In this document: positions 26,801-35,780 of the stretch, piece by piece | Layout of the letters: each line of letters starts with the position of its first letter | Numbering within the stretch: position 1 is the first letter of the stretch | DNA from: an uncultured Parasutterella sp. | Lineage (GTDB): Bacteria; Pseudomonadota; Gammaproteobacteria; Burkholderiales; Burkholderiaceae_F | Length of the DNA: 41,559 nucleotides | Assembly: GCA_900766055.1 (NCBI GenBank) | Contig: CAAFTZ010000066.1 | Location: 1-41,559, forward strand | Direction of reading: 5' to 3' | The notes under the pieces: model-generated | What the model saw: the letters and a program-made list of their open reading frames with translations, nothing else | Databases searched by the model: none | Told to the model about the DNA's origin: nothing | Translations under genes and position numbers: made by a program

Positions 26801-27942
26801 GCCGACTTTAACAGCGGCAATCGAGAAGAGATTCTCAAAAACCTCCAAGACTACGATGTCATTTTGTGTACGTACGGTGTGCTCAATACCGAGATCGAAG
26901 CGCTAAGTAAGGTTGAATGGAATCTGGCGGTTTTAGACGAAGCACATGCAATTAAGAATAAAGCCACACAGACTTCTCATTCGGTGATGAAGATCAACGC
27001 TCAAGGCCGAATCCTCTTGTCCGGTACGCCGATTCAAAATGATCTCTCGGAAATTTGGAATTTGTTTGAGTTTGCTAATCCGGGTTACTTAGGCTCATAC
27101 CAGCAGTTCGGTGACCGCTTTACCTTCCGATCGAAAAAAAGAAGGACAAAGAAAAGCAGCATTTGCTGAAATAGCTGATCAGTCCGTTTATTCTTCGCCG
27201 CACGAAGGCGGAAGTGCTCGATGAGCTGCCGGAGAAAACCGAGCTGATTGTTCCGGTCGAACTTTCCGAAGAAGAACTGGCGATCTATGAAAACATTCGC
27301 ACGAGAATTCTCTCAGGGCTCCAGTCTGAAAAGATCAATCCGATTGAAGCCTTAATGGCGCTGACGAAGCTCCGTCAGGCTGCTTGCAGCCCGGAACTTG
27401 TCGGCAAACATCTGACAATTCCGTCCTCCAAGATCCGTGTATTCCTGGAGCTGATTCGCGAGCTGAAAGAAAACAAACATCGTGCTCTGGTGTTCAGTCA
27501 ATTTACATCCTTCCTTGCTTTGGTTCGACAGGCCTTAGATAAAGCCGGCATCGAATATCTCTACTTAGACGGTTCGGTGCCTGCCGCTCAGCGCAAGAAA
27601 CTTGTGGAAACCTTCCAAAACGGAGACATGCCGTTGTTCCTGATCAGTCTGAAGGCAGGCGGTACCGGCCTTAATCTGACGGCAGCCGACTATGTGATTC
27701 ACCTTGATCCCTGGTGGAATCCGGCTGTTGAAGATCAGGCTTCCGACCGAGCTTATCGAATCGGACAGAAACGCCCGGTGACGATCTACAAGCTGATTTC
27801 GGAAAAGACAGTTGAGCAGAAAATCCTCGAACTTCATAAGACGAAGAAAAACCTTGCTGATGCACTGCTCGAAGGCAGCGATGTCGCTAAGAAGCTTTCG
27901 AAGGAAGAAATTTTGGAACTGCTGCAGCTTTCTTCGCCTTGA
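23840..27942 (+). pseudogene. SNF2-family DEAD/DEAH helicase, broken by a stop, a frameshift and a second stop
   Basis: Three consecutive open segments encode parts of one bacterial SNF2-type ATPase of about 1360 residues. Segment 1 (23840-24712) is the poorly conserved N-terminus. Segment 2 (about 24713-27169) holds an all-helical middle region and the SNF2 N-lobe with Walker A DDMGLGKT (26654-26677) and DEAH (26936-26947). Segment 3 (27175-27942) holds the helicase C-lobe with LVFSQFT, GGTGLNL and QASDRAYRIGQ (27733-27768). Segments 1 and 2 are in the same frame, divided only by TGA at 24710-24712. Segment 2 then shifts frame near 27125-27130: read in the next frame the expected TFPIEKKKDKEKQHLLK appears. 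It meets TAG at 27172-27174 before continuing LISPFILRRTKAEVLDELP. Motifs are otherwise intact, so inactivation looks recent. Confidence 0.85.
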
Positions 27943-28079
27943 AATGTTTTACTTCTTGTAGGTTGCTGAATACTTCGACGGGTATATAGTTGGGATTTCT
28001 TTTGGTCTGGGATTAGATAATATTTTTGAAAATGGCACGTTGTCGCGATGTACGTACCTAATCAAATGGCGAGGTCTAA

Positions 28080-28349
28080 ATGAGTAATGAAGCTGCAGAC
28101 AGTGAAGTTCTTAGACTGCGGATTGATCCTAACATCAAAAAAGAGGCGTCCGTAGCCGCTGAAGCGATGGGACTTTCGCTTTCTGTTGTTGTCACAATTT
28201 TCTTGAATCATTTTGCTTCTGAGAAAAAATTTCCTTTTGACTACGAAGTTCCCAATGCAGAGACATTGGCAGCTATGAAGGAAGCAGAGAGCGGAAAGAT
28301 GAAGCCTTATGAATCTGTGGAAGATTTTTTCAAAGAAATGAAACTTTGA
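28080..28349 (+). CDS. RelB/DinJ-family antitoxin-like protein, no toxin partner visible
   Basis: An 89-residue protein. The N-terminal ribbon-helix-helix pattern EVLRLRIDPNIKKEASVAAE followed by AMGLSLSVVVTIFLNHF is typical of RelB/DinJ antitoxins. The acidic C-terminal tail would wrap the toxin. The usual YafQ/RelE toxin gene is not found: the only coupled frame (ATG at 28349 overlapping the TGA) encodes 32 basic residues (28349-28447) without RelE similarity. It may be an orphan antitoxin or stand-alone regulator left after toxin loss. It sits between the broken helicase gene and a methyltransferase gene. Confidence 0.7.
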   Translation: MSNEAADSEVLRLRIDPNIKKEASVAAEAMGLSLSVVVTIFLNHFASEKKFPFDYEVPNAETLAAMKEAESGKMKPYESVEDFFKEMKL

Positions 28350-28466
28350 TGCAGCGCTTCACACTGAAGGCTTTGTCGATGAGAGGTGTGAGGCGCCGCA
28401 GAGCAGCTTGCAAAAATTTTAGTTCTACCTTTCTGCACCGGCTCTAAGCGGAGCTTCTTAAGTTCC

Positions 28467-30125
28467 TTAACGTCTGAGAACTACTTCTATCTCCTCATCA
28501 GTGAAGTCGTAAATATTGAATATTGCTTGGTTGATTTTTTCTTGGATCTCTTCTGTAGGGTTCGCCTCTGCCGCAAGCACCAACGCTTTAAGTTCTTCAT
28601 CCTGCTCGGGAGAGATGCGCGGGAGCTTCAGCTGCAACAGGTTGCTGCGGAGCACTTTGATCTGGCCGAACAATACTCGGTAAATAAAAGAGTAGACCTT
28701 GCTGTTTAAAAGAGCGAGCAGGGCTTCCATAGAAAGCTCCGGAACGTTAGGAATAAGAATGTTGGCGCTGTTGAGTACCAGCGCTCCGCTTCTCTCTGCC
28801 GCAAAGACGAGATGATTAGAGATAAAGCGGTAAATGATCTTAGGAGCCGTTCGATAAATTTCGTCCGGCGCCGTCTGCTGGAACGCATCTCGGTCGAAGT
28901 GAACATAATACCGCGGCTTGTCGATGTAAAACGGGCGGACCTCCTTGCCCGTGTAAATCGGTTCTAGGCCTCTTCCAGGCAGCTCTTTTAAATGCTTTTT
29001 ATTGTTTCCCGTCACAATGCCGAGCGCCCATTTGCTGCCGGCTAAAGAAACCTCTCCCTTGGAAAGGACTTTATAAATAATTTCTACTTCCGGTTCCGTC
29101 ACGCTGAAAATTGTCTTTTGCTCGGTGAGCTGGAAAAGCGAAAGCGGAATTTCTCTGACTTCACCGGTCTCAATCATCCGGAACGTTTCCGCTGGTTTTG
29201 CTTTTTCTGCCAGGATGGAAACAAAGTCGGTTTGAACTCCGCTGAATTTCGTGTCGAATTTGCGTATTTCAAGAAGCTTGCAGTCGCTAAACAATTGCTC
29301 TCGGAAAAGCCGGTGCGAAGCAATGTTCAGCATCGAGATCGGCATCAGGAAGGCAAGCTTGCCGCCGGAGTTAAGGAGCGAGAGTGTTTTCATGAAGAAA
29401 AAGCTTGAGACATCGGCGTAAACGTTTTTAGTTTTTGAGCTCCACGGCGGATTCGTAGCCGCAAAGTCAAAACGCCTTCTTTCACTTTTCCAGCGATTGA
29501 CAAAATCGGAGACGCGGATGTCGGGGTATTCCGCGGCGCCTGAAAGGATCAGATTAGCTTTAGCAATCATGACGGCAATCGGATCACTGTCCATGCCGCT
29601 GACTTTTAATCCCATGTTTTGCGCAAGCATTAAAAAGGTGCCGCTCCCGCAACAGGGATCCAAAAATGTTGCCCCGGGCTTTGTGCCTAAAGAATCCAGC
29701 AGTCCTTGAGCGACGGATCGCTCTGTGTAGTAAGAGCCGGTGGAATTTTTGACGCCTTCTGTTAAGAAAGACTGATAGACCGTCCCGAGAAGGTCAAAAT
29801 CTTCCGGAAGCTCAGCCTGTGCAAACTTTTGCACAAAAGTATGAGTGCGGCCGTATTCGGCTTTGAACTTTACTGCGAGTTTTTGATCACAGCCGGAGCG
29901 GTCCAGAAGCACGTAGCTCAGCGAGTAGATGGTGTTTTGCAGAGAAGCTTTATCTTCAGAGGATAAAAGTTCTGTGATAAACGTGACGGTGTCGGGATTG
30001 GTGCAGCGTTCTTTTGGAATAAATCGCCGAGAAGAGCCGGTTTTATTGGCTCGGTAGGAGGGCTTGCCGGTCAGGTCGCGGTTTAATCGCTTCCATATTT
30101 TTTCCGTCGATTTTGAGATCGGCAT
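28467..30125 (-). CDS. N6-adenine DNA methyltransferase, stand-alone
   Basis: A 552-residue protein. SAM-binding motif I is FLDPCCGSGTFL (about 154-165), motif IV is NPPW (225-228) with upstream FDFAAT, the N6-adenine (gamma-class) signature. The region GVKNSTGSYYTERSVAQGLL (about 124-143) matches the entry of the N6_Mtase domain. The C-terminal 200 residues with WALGIVTGNNKKHLKEL and RYYVHFDRDAF resemble TaqI/Eco57I-type target-recognition domains. No endonuclease domain is fused and none is adjacent, so it is an orphan methylase or remnant of a restriction system. Convergent with the antitoxin-like gene. Confidence 0.8.
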   Translation of the reverse strand: MPISKSTEKIWKRLNRDLTGKPSYRANKTGSSRRFIPKERCTNPDTVTFITELLSSEDKASLQNTIYSLSYVLLDRSGCDQKLAVKFKAEYGRTHTFVQKFAQAELPEDFDLLGTVYQSFLTEGVKNSTGSYYTERSVAQGLLDSLGTKPGATFLDPCCGSGTFLMLAQNMGLKVSGMDSDPIAVMIAKANLILSGAAEYPDIRVSDFVNRWKSERRRFDFAATNPPWSSKTKNVYADVSSFFFMKTLSLLNSGGKLAFLMPISMLNIASHRLFREQLFSDCKLLEIRKFDTKFSGVQTDFVSILAEKAKPAETFRMIETGEVREIPLSLFQLTEQKTIFSVTEPEVEIIYKVLSKGEVSLAGSKWALGIVTGNNKKHLKELPGRGLEPIYTGKEVRPFYIDKPRYYVHFDRDAFQQTAPDEIYRTAPKIIYRFISNHLVFAAERSGALVLNSANILIPNVPELSMEALLALLNSKVYSFIYRVLFGQIKVLRSNLLQLKLPRISPEQDEELKALVLAAEANPTEEIQEKINQAIFNIYDFTDEEIEVVLRR

Positions 30126-30226
30126 CTCCGCTCCGTAAAATACATCTAAGAATCCTTCATTCTAATCAAGGAGGAGAAAGCGTTGGCGGCAGAAGGCGAA
30201 GAAGTTTTGCGAAAAGAAGGCGGCAA

Positions 30227-30256
30227 TAAAAAACCAGAGCTCGCGGGGCTCCGGTC
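30227..30256 (-). terminator. Rho-independent terminator of ygfZ
   Basis: On the minus strand the hairpin ACCGGAGC...GCTCTGGT (one mismatch) runs into six T (A tract 30228-30233). It lies 22 bp beyond the ygfZ stop. Confidence 0.8.
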
Positions 30257-30277
30257 TTTGAGAGAAAAGCTTTTAGA

Positions 30278-31192
30278 TTAGATCACGCTGGCAGGAACCG
30301 TGACTTCATAAGGAAGCGGCAGGATTTCTACCGGTACATCCTTAACATACAGTTCGGAATCCATGTATTCATAAGTCAGTACGAACAGGAAATGTTCGCC
30401 GTCGCTCTGAATGACGCGTCCCATCGGTTCGTTTTCCATGAAGACTTCCGTGCCTTCGTCGAGGTCTTTAACGCCTCTGGCAACGCCTAAGAACATACGG
30501 CGCTTTACCTTGCCCAGATTTTCCGTCTTGGAGATGATTTCCTGACCGGTGTAGCATCCTTTGTTGAAGGCGATACCGCCGATAAGGTCCATGTTCAAAG
30601 CCTGCGGCAGCCATTCGAGAGATTCGGGTTTCTCGATTAAAGCAATGCCTTCTTCCATCAGAGAGCGAGCCAGACGGTTGAGAGCGGAAATCGGGGCGTA
30701 CATGTCATCGGGGATCTTGCCGATGGCCACGAATTTACCGTGCATACCCTGTGCATCATTGCTCGGAAGACGGATAACGATGACGGAATCACCGACAAAA
30801 GCCTGCATCGGTTCGCGCGGAAGAGCAGGGCACGGACGGTCGATAGCTTTTGCGTCGGGCGAGAAGAAGTAAGTGATCGGTTCGGGAAGGATTTCGATTT
30901 CAACTTTGCTTCTCAGGACGAATTTGTTCAGGCGATCGACTTCATCTTGTGCAATGGACTTCGGAATAAGCATTCCGAAGCCGTTGGGGATTCTGACGAT
31001 TAAAGAGGTAGCGGCGGTACGTCCTTGGTGGTTGCAAGCAGCCGTCCAGCGAGCGTCTGTCGGTCCCATTGTCTTTACATTCTGGGTCAGCATTCCTTGG
31101 AGAAAGTTTTCAGCGTCTTCGCCTCGAACGGCGACAAATACAAAATCTTGTTCTTCGCTGAATGTCCAGGAATTTAGTTCAAGCATGCTCAT
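30278..31192 (-). CDS. ygfZ: YgfZ/GcvT-like folate-binding protein for Fe-S cluster maturation
   Basis: A 304-residue protein of the COG0354 family. The diagnostic motif KGCYTGQE is present at 211-218 with the conserved Cys213. The N-terminal region FLQGMLTQNVK is the GcvT-like folate-binding entry. YgfZ helps maintain certain [4Fe-4S] enzymes in a tetrahydrofolate-dependent way. AAGGAG lies about 10 bp before the ATG. It is divergent from the mltG operon with a 146-bp shared intergenic region. Confidence 0.9.
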   Translation of the reverse strand: MSMLELNSWTFSEEQDFVFVAVRGEDAENFLQGMLTQNVKTMGPTDARWTAACNHQGRTAATSLIVRIPNGFGMLIPKSIAQDEVDRLNKFVLRSKVEIEILPEPITYFFSPDAKAIDRPCPALPREPMQAFVGDSVIVIRLPSNDAQGMHGKFVAIGKIPDDMYAPISALNRLARSLMEEGIALIEKPESLEWLPQALNMDLIGGIAFNKGCYTGQEIISKTENLGKVKRRMFLGVARGVKDLDEGTEVFMENEPMGRVIQSDGEHFLFVLTYEYMDSELYVKDVPVEILPLPYEVTVPASVI

Positions 31193-31338
31193 TTGTGCAT
31201 TACTCCTTAATCAAAACATGTCGATAAATTAACAGATCGAAAACAATTCCGATCGATAGCCTCGACAAAGTGAGCAGACAAATGTCAAATTGTCGCTATC
31301 ATGCTCTTTGAGTTGGTGTTATTCATTTGCGTATCAAG

Positions 31339-32358
31339 ATGAGATTTGTGATCAAACTGCTAGCCGCCTGCGGCCTTGTGGCTTTGCTGGCTTTCGGACT
31401 TCTCGGCGGTGTTTACTATTACGTAAACGTGCGACCGGTGTCTTTTGAAGGAAACCCTCCGGAAGTCGTGGTTAAAGTAGACAAGGGCAGTACGATCCGC
31501 TCAATTGCCAACTCGCTCAAGCAAGCAGGGGCGGATGTTGACCCGTCAATCCTTACGCGAGCATTCTCTTTTTACGATCAGGACAAATCCGTCCATGTCG
31601 GTTATTACCGAATCCCGAATCCTTCAACAATCAGAGAAATCGTCGATAAGTTCGCCTCCGGCGATGTAATCATGAGCAAGTTCACGCTGGTTGAGGGTAC
31701 AGAAACCGCAAAATTCCTGACACGCATTAAAAACTCTGAAGATTTGGATCACGCGGACCCCGAGCTGGATCTCAAAACGGTCATGTCCGTCGTCCACGCG
31801 CCCGAAGGAACGCACCCTGAAGGCCAGTTCGCCACCGATACTTTTGTGTTTGCTAAAGGTTCTCCCGATACGCTGGTAGTAAGACGCGCTTATCGCGAGC
31901 AGCAGGAACGCATTAAAAAGGCCTGGGAAACACGCTCTCCCGACGTTGCCGTTAAATCTCCTTATGAACTGCTGATTCTTGCCAGCATTATCGAAAAGGA
32001 AACCGGCCAAAACTCTGATCGCGCTTTAGTCTCCAGCGTCTTTAACAACCGCTTAAAGCGCGGCATGCTGCTTCAGACCGATCCGACGGTGACCTACGGA
32101 ATCGAAAATTTTGACGGCAAAATCACTAAGAAGCACCTGAGAACCGACCATCCCTACAATACGTACACGCGTCCCGGCCTTCCGCCGACGCCGATCTGCA
32201 ATCCCGGTTTAGCCGCGATTGAAGCGGCCGCACACCCTGCCGATACGGATTATTTATACTTTGTGGCCATGGGCAAGAGCGGCCAGACGAAATTCTCCAA
32301 GACACTCAAAGAGCATAATGCGGCCGTGCAGCAGTATCTCAGAAGCCAGGGACTTTAA
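31339..32358 (+). CDS. mltG: Endolytic murein transglycosylase MltG (YceG)
   Basis: A 339-residue protein from the ATG at 31339. A TTG at 31327 would add four residues; neither start has a good Shine-Dalgarno. One N-terminal helix (about 4-28) anchors it in the inner membrane. A LysM-like region follows, then the YceG catalytic domain with the catalytic Glu in LASIIEKETG and the conserved QTDPTVTYGI. It cleaves nascent glycan strands and sets their length. First gene of mltG-tmk-holB, an order conserved in many proteobacteria; tmk starts 2 bp after the stop. Confidence 0.92.
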   Translation: MRFVIKLLAACGLVALLAFGLLGGVYYYVNVRPVSFEGNPPEVVVKVDKGSTIRSIANSLKQAGADVDPSILTRAFSFYDQDKSVHVGYYRIPNPSTIREIVDKFASGDVIMSKFTLVEGTETAKFLTRIKNSEDLDHADPELDLKTVMSVVHAPEGTHPEGQFATDTFVFAKGSPDTLVVRRAYREQQERIKKAWETRSPDVAVKSPYELLILASIIEKETGQNSDRALVSSVFNNRLKRGMLLQTDPTVTYGIENFDGKITKKHLRTDHPYNTYTRPGLPPTPICNPGLAAIEAAAHPADTDYLYFVAMGKSGQTKFSKTLKEHNAAVQQYLRSQGL

Positions 32359-32360
32359 AG

Positions 32361-32969
32361 ATGACAGAACGCGGGAAATTTATTACGGTTGAAGGCGTTG
32401 ACGGCGCCGGCAAAAGCACTCAGTTCGAAGTGATCGCCAATGCGCTCAAAGAGAAAGGCATTGATTTTGTCAGAACGAGAGAACCGGGCGGTCCGGAAAG
32501 CGCCGAGAAGATCCGAGAGCTTCTGCTAAACGAACCCATGACCGCAAAGTGCGAACTGCTTCTAATGTTTGCAGCTCGTCAGGAGAATCTCGCCAAAATC
32601 ATTCGTCCTGCTTTAGAGGCCGGCAAATGGGTTCTCTGCGACCGCTTCACGGACGCTTCTGTCGCGTACCAAGGCTACGGCCGTGGGCGCAGCTTGAAAG
32701 AAATCGAGATGCTCGCTGACTTCGTTCATCCCGATATCAAGCCCGACAAAACGGTCATTTTTGACTTGCCGACCGAAGTTGCAGCAGCCCGCTTGTCCCG
32801 CAAGCTCGACCGGTTTGAACAGGAAGACGCAGACTTCCATCGAAGAGTGCGTCAGGGCTATCTGGAAATCGCAAAGAAAGAATCCGAGCGCTGTGTCGTC
32901 ATTGATGCTCAGGGAACACCGGAAGAAGTCTCTGCGCGGGTCCTCAAGGAGGTTGAGACATGGGTTTAG
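32361..32969 (+). CDS. tmk: Thymidylate kinase
   Basis: A 202-residue kinase making dTDP from dTMP. The P-loop is GVDGAGKST (12-20). The DR(Y/F) motif is CDRFTDASVAYQGYGRG. The sequence ends in the usual VETWV. Length is typical (about 205). The last ten bases overlap the start of holB, so the two are translated as a coupled pair. Confidence 0.95.
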   Translation: MTERGKFITVEGVDGAGKSTQFEVIANALKEKGIDFVRTREPGGPESAEKIRELLLNEPMTAKCELLLMFAARQENLAKIIRPALEAGKWVLCDRFTDASVAYQGYGRGRSLKEIEMLADFVHPDIKPDKTVIFDLPTEVAAARLSRKLDRFEQEDADFHRRVRQGYLEIAKKESERCVVIDAQGTPEEVSARVLKEVETWV

Positions 32970-34003
32970 CCCCGTATCCCTGGCTGGAACGGCCGGCCGA
33001 AGTGCTCTCAAAAATGCTCGGCAAACTCCCGGGAGGCGTCCTTATTTACGGTCCGCGAGGGTGCGCCGTGTTTGAATTGGCTTCCCGCTTTGCGGCCGCA
33101 GTCGTGTGTCAGCACCCGGTTGACGGCGCGCCCTGCGGTGTTTGCGAAGAATGCAAGCTGATATTCAGCGGCAATCATCCTGACCTTCGCTACGTCTTAA
33201 GCGAAACCGAGGCGGCGCTTCACCCCGAACCTTGGAACGGTAAGTTCGGAGAAATTCCGAAAGGAAAAAGCCTGTCCAAACAAATTCTGATTGAGCAGGT
33301 TCGAGGCATCGGTGAATATCTCTCCGTGACCGCCCATCGCGCGGGTCACAGAGCCGTCGTTATTTATCCGGCCGACTCTATGTCGGGCGACCAAAGTTCG
33401 GCACTGCTTAAGACACTGGAAGAGCCGCCTGAAGGCGCGGTGCTTATCCTCGTTGCCGACGATATCAACTCGATTCTTCCAACGATTCGTTCGCGCTGTC
33501 AGCTGGTTCGATGCACACCGCCGACACGAGAGCAGGGCATCGCTTACCTCAAGTCTCAGAAGGTGAGGAATCCCGAAGGCGAACTTACACGTCTGAGCGG
33601 CAGGCCGCTTTTGATCCATGAGGCCGACCCTAACCTCACGCTGGATAAAAAAGACGAAGTCAAGTATCTCGAAATGCTTGCGTTAGGTTCTGCTCTGACA
33701 AGTGTTCAAGTGTTGTCCGCTTTTCAGAAGGATATGCCGGTCGGTCCCGTGGTTTCCATCATGCAGCGCTGGTATTGGGATCTGATGGCGGTACTCTCGG
33801 GCGCCGAGCCGAGGTATTTTCCGGAACACATTGAAGCTTACAAACGTCAGGTGCAGGGCACGGATTTTCAGAAGCTGGTTCCTTTTAACCAGACGCTGAT
33901 GCAGGCTAACCGCAGCAAGGATCATCCTTTGAGCAAACGTCTCGTTCTTCAGGATCTGTTCATCACGTGGGCTAAGACGCTTGCTGAGGCTCGAAAAAAT
34001 TAG
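32960..34003 (+). CDS. holB: DNA polymerase III delta' subunit
   Basis: A 347-residue clamp-loader subunit. The Zn-binding Cys cluster is C50, C59, C62, C65 (CGVCEEC). The Walker A position reads GPRGCAVFEL, a degenerate P-loop as expected since delta' does not hydrolyse ATP. The sensor 1/SRC region is RSRCQLVRC with the preceding LLKTLEEPPEGAVLILV, the strongest family signature. Its stop overlaps the end of the convergent recombinase gene by 4 bp. Confidence 0.93.
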   Translation: MGLAPYPWLERPAEVLSKMLGKLPGGVLIYGPRGCAVFELASRFAAAVVCQHPVDGAPCGVCEECKLIFSGNHPDLRYVLSETEAALHPEPWNGKFGEIPKGKSLSKQILIEQVRGIGEYLSVTAHRAGHRAVVIYPADSMSGDQSSALLKTLEEPPEGAVLILVADDINSILPTIRSRCQLVRCTPPTREQGIAYLKSQKVRNPEGELTRLSGRPLLIHEADPNLTLDKKDEVKYLEMLALGSALTSVQVLSAFQKDMPVGPVVSIMQRWYWDLMAVLSGAEPRYFPEHIEAYKRQVQGTDFQKLVPFNQTLMQANRSKDHPLSKRLVLQDLFITWAKTLAEARKN

Positions 34004-35559
34004 GATTTAAGCTTCTTAAAACCTTCCAGGACTTCTGTCTGGTCGGGAGAGATGTACCTGGTAGTTGTGTTCACAGATGCATGTCCCATGGCTGTTTGAA
34101 CGACGTTCACCGGCATCACCTCCAGGCTGGCGACCGCAAAGGTATGGCGCAGCCAGTGCAGAGAACTTCCGAGGAGCTTAGCGGCGTCGCGCGGATTTTT
34201 CTTTCGGACGTCGTTGGCTACTTCCTCTAGGAAGGTGTGCAGGACGATATAGAGCCCGGATCGCGATAAACCTTCTTTATCTGCGCCTTTATTGCCGATG
34301 CGGAAGCTCGCAATCAGAGGCACATCTTTCCCAGCAGGTTCAAAAAGCGGAGGGCGCTTTCTGGCGGCGAGATAACGAGAAATCTTGTCGACCTGCTCGG
34401 AAGACAGCGGCAGGCGTCTTTGTTTGTCACCTTTCCCGACGATATCAATGACAACGGTTTCTTCATCTCCGAAACGCGAGTATTCAATCCAGCCGCAGCG
34501 CGCGTTGATCATTTCGCTCGCGCGCATGCCGAGTTCTTTTCCTAGGACAAAAAGCACCTCGAGGCGCATACGGACAAGGTCAAGCGGCAGCTGAGCAAGA
34601 TGGGTCTCAATCTCTTCCCACTGGGCCGGCGATAAGGAACGGTCGGCAAATTCTTTCGGTTTGCCTTCACCCGGTAAAAAACGAACCTTCGCAGGAATCT
34701 GGTCAAAAGGATTGAATTTCAGATAACCGGTCTTATGAAGGAACGAAAAGAGCTGCCGAACGATCGTTGAGGCGGCCTTCCTGCTCGTGTAGGCTAGCGA
34801 AGAGTTAAAAGGTTTCCAATCCGGTGATTCTCGCGGCGTATTCTTCGGTCCGATCCAAGTTTCCTGAGGATAGATCCAGGATTTCTGCCAGTTTTCGGGC
34901 GTTTCTCTCCCGATCATTTCGAGCCATTTGAGGTAGTCTGCACATTCTTCTAAACGCGCGGAGGAAAGGGCGACTCGTTTCTCCAAAAGACACCACAGTA
35001 AAAATCTTTCGGCTTCCCTTCGGTACGCGGCCTGAGTGTTGGCATTTGTCCCTTTCGCTTTAAGCCAGAGGCGGATAGCTTCAATGTCTGTGTTGACGTT
35101 TAAGGCGCAGTCCTGTCGGTCCCCTCGGTTCGTTCCGGAAGATCCGTCCAAAGCCTTAGGAGGCGTCAGAAACTCAAGCGGACGAATTTCACTATTTTTA
35201 AGCGGCTGTCCCAGCCGGCGGCCGATTTTTTGTTTTTTATTGATTTCGGACCAAAGAGGAGCGCCGACATCTTCGATCTTTTGACCGTAATAGGATTTGG
35301 AGAGGTCACGAGCCCGGGTTTCTAAAACCGGCGGGAAATCTATCGGAGCACCGCTGAGTTTTTTAGAGTAGAGCCACGAAAGGATTCCGTTGCTTCGTTC
35401 TTTGTTCAGGTCCAGACGCGTTGCCCAGCGCTCAGGATCCTCGTACATGGCATCGATCAAATCGTCTAGGCAATTTATTCCTTTAGATTCAAGATGTTCC
35501 GCGATCTCAGCTAAAAAATACTGATTCAGAGGGAGATCAAAGTCGAAATCAGAAGCCAT
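34000..35559 (-). CDS. Long tyrosine recombinase/integrase, Burkholderiales type
   Basis: A 519-residue site-specific recombinase. The N-terminal region (FLAEIAEHLESKGINCLDDL, about residues 15-35) resembles the extra N-terminal domain (DUF3701-like) of long Burkholderiales integrases. The middle part holds the SAM-like core-binding domain (TQAAYRREAERFLLWCLLEK). The catalytic domain has Arg in LGMRASEMINA, HxxR in HWLRHTFA, His in TAMGHASVNTTTRY and the nucleophile Tyr in that segment (RYIS). It is not next to a tRNA or repeats, so it may be a domesticated chromosomal recombinase. Confidence 0.85.
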   Translation of the reverse strand: MASDFDFDLPLNQYFLAEIAEHLESKGINCLDDLIDAMYEDPERWATRLDLNKERSNGILSWLYSKKLSGAPIDFPPVLETRARDLSKSYYGQKIEDVGAPLWSEINKKQKIGRRLGQPLKNSEIRPLEFLTPPKALDGSSGTNRGDRQDCALNVNTDIEAIRLWLKAKGTNANTQAAYRREAERFLLWCLLEKRVALSSARLEECADYLKWLEMIGRETPENWQKSWIYPQETWIGPKNTPRESPDWKPFNSSLAYTSRKAASTIVRQLFSFLHKTGYLKFNPFDQIPAKVRFLPGEGKPKEFADRSLSPAQWEEIETHLAQLPLDLVRMRLEVLFVLGKELGMRASEMINARCGWIEYSRFGDEETVVIDIVGKGDKQRRLPLSSEQVDKISRYLAARKRPPLFEPAGKDVPLIASFRIGNKGADKEGLSRSGLYIVLHTFLEEVANDVRKKNPRDAAKLLGSSLHWLRHTFAVASLEVMPVNVVQTAMGHASVNTTTRYISPDQTEVLEGFKKLKS

Positions 35560-35678
35560 TGAAAAAACCGGTATCTAAAAGGAGAAAATCCAAGTGAGAC
35601 CAAGTATAGAGAATTTTGAAGAGCGGAGAAAATGTAACTATTTAGCATGAAAAGTTCGTAATTGTAAGCTTTTTTGAA

Positions 35679-35715
35679 AGCCCGAAACAAACTTTAACTT
35701 TTCGAAATTCGGGCT
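35679..35715. promoter_or_regulatory. Inverted repeat in the recombinase/Spy-like intergenic region
   Basis: AGCCCGAA (35679-35686) and TTCGGGCT (35708-35715) are perfect inverted copies, 21 bp apart, about 66 bp upstream of the Spy-like gene. TATAGG just after it could be the -10 box. It may be an operator or an RNA hairpin. Confidence 0.4.
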
Positions 35716-35780
35716 ACTATAGGCCTGATATAGTGAATCTGCGGCGCTGATTTGGCGCCACTCTTAAAGGAAGGACAACG

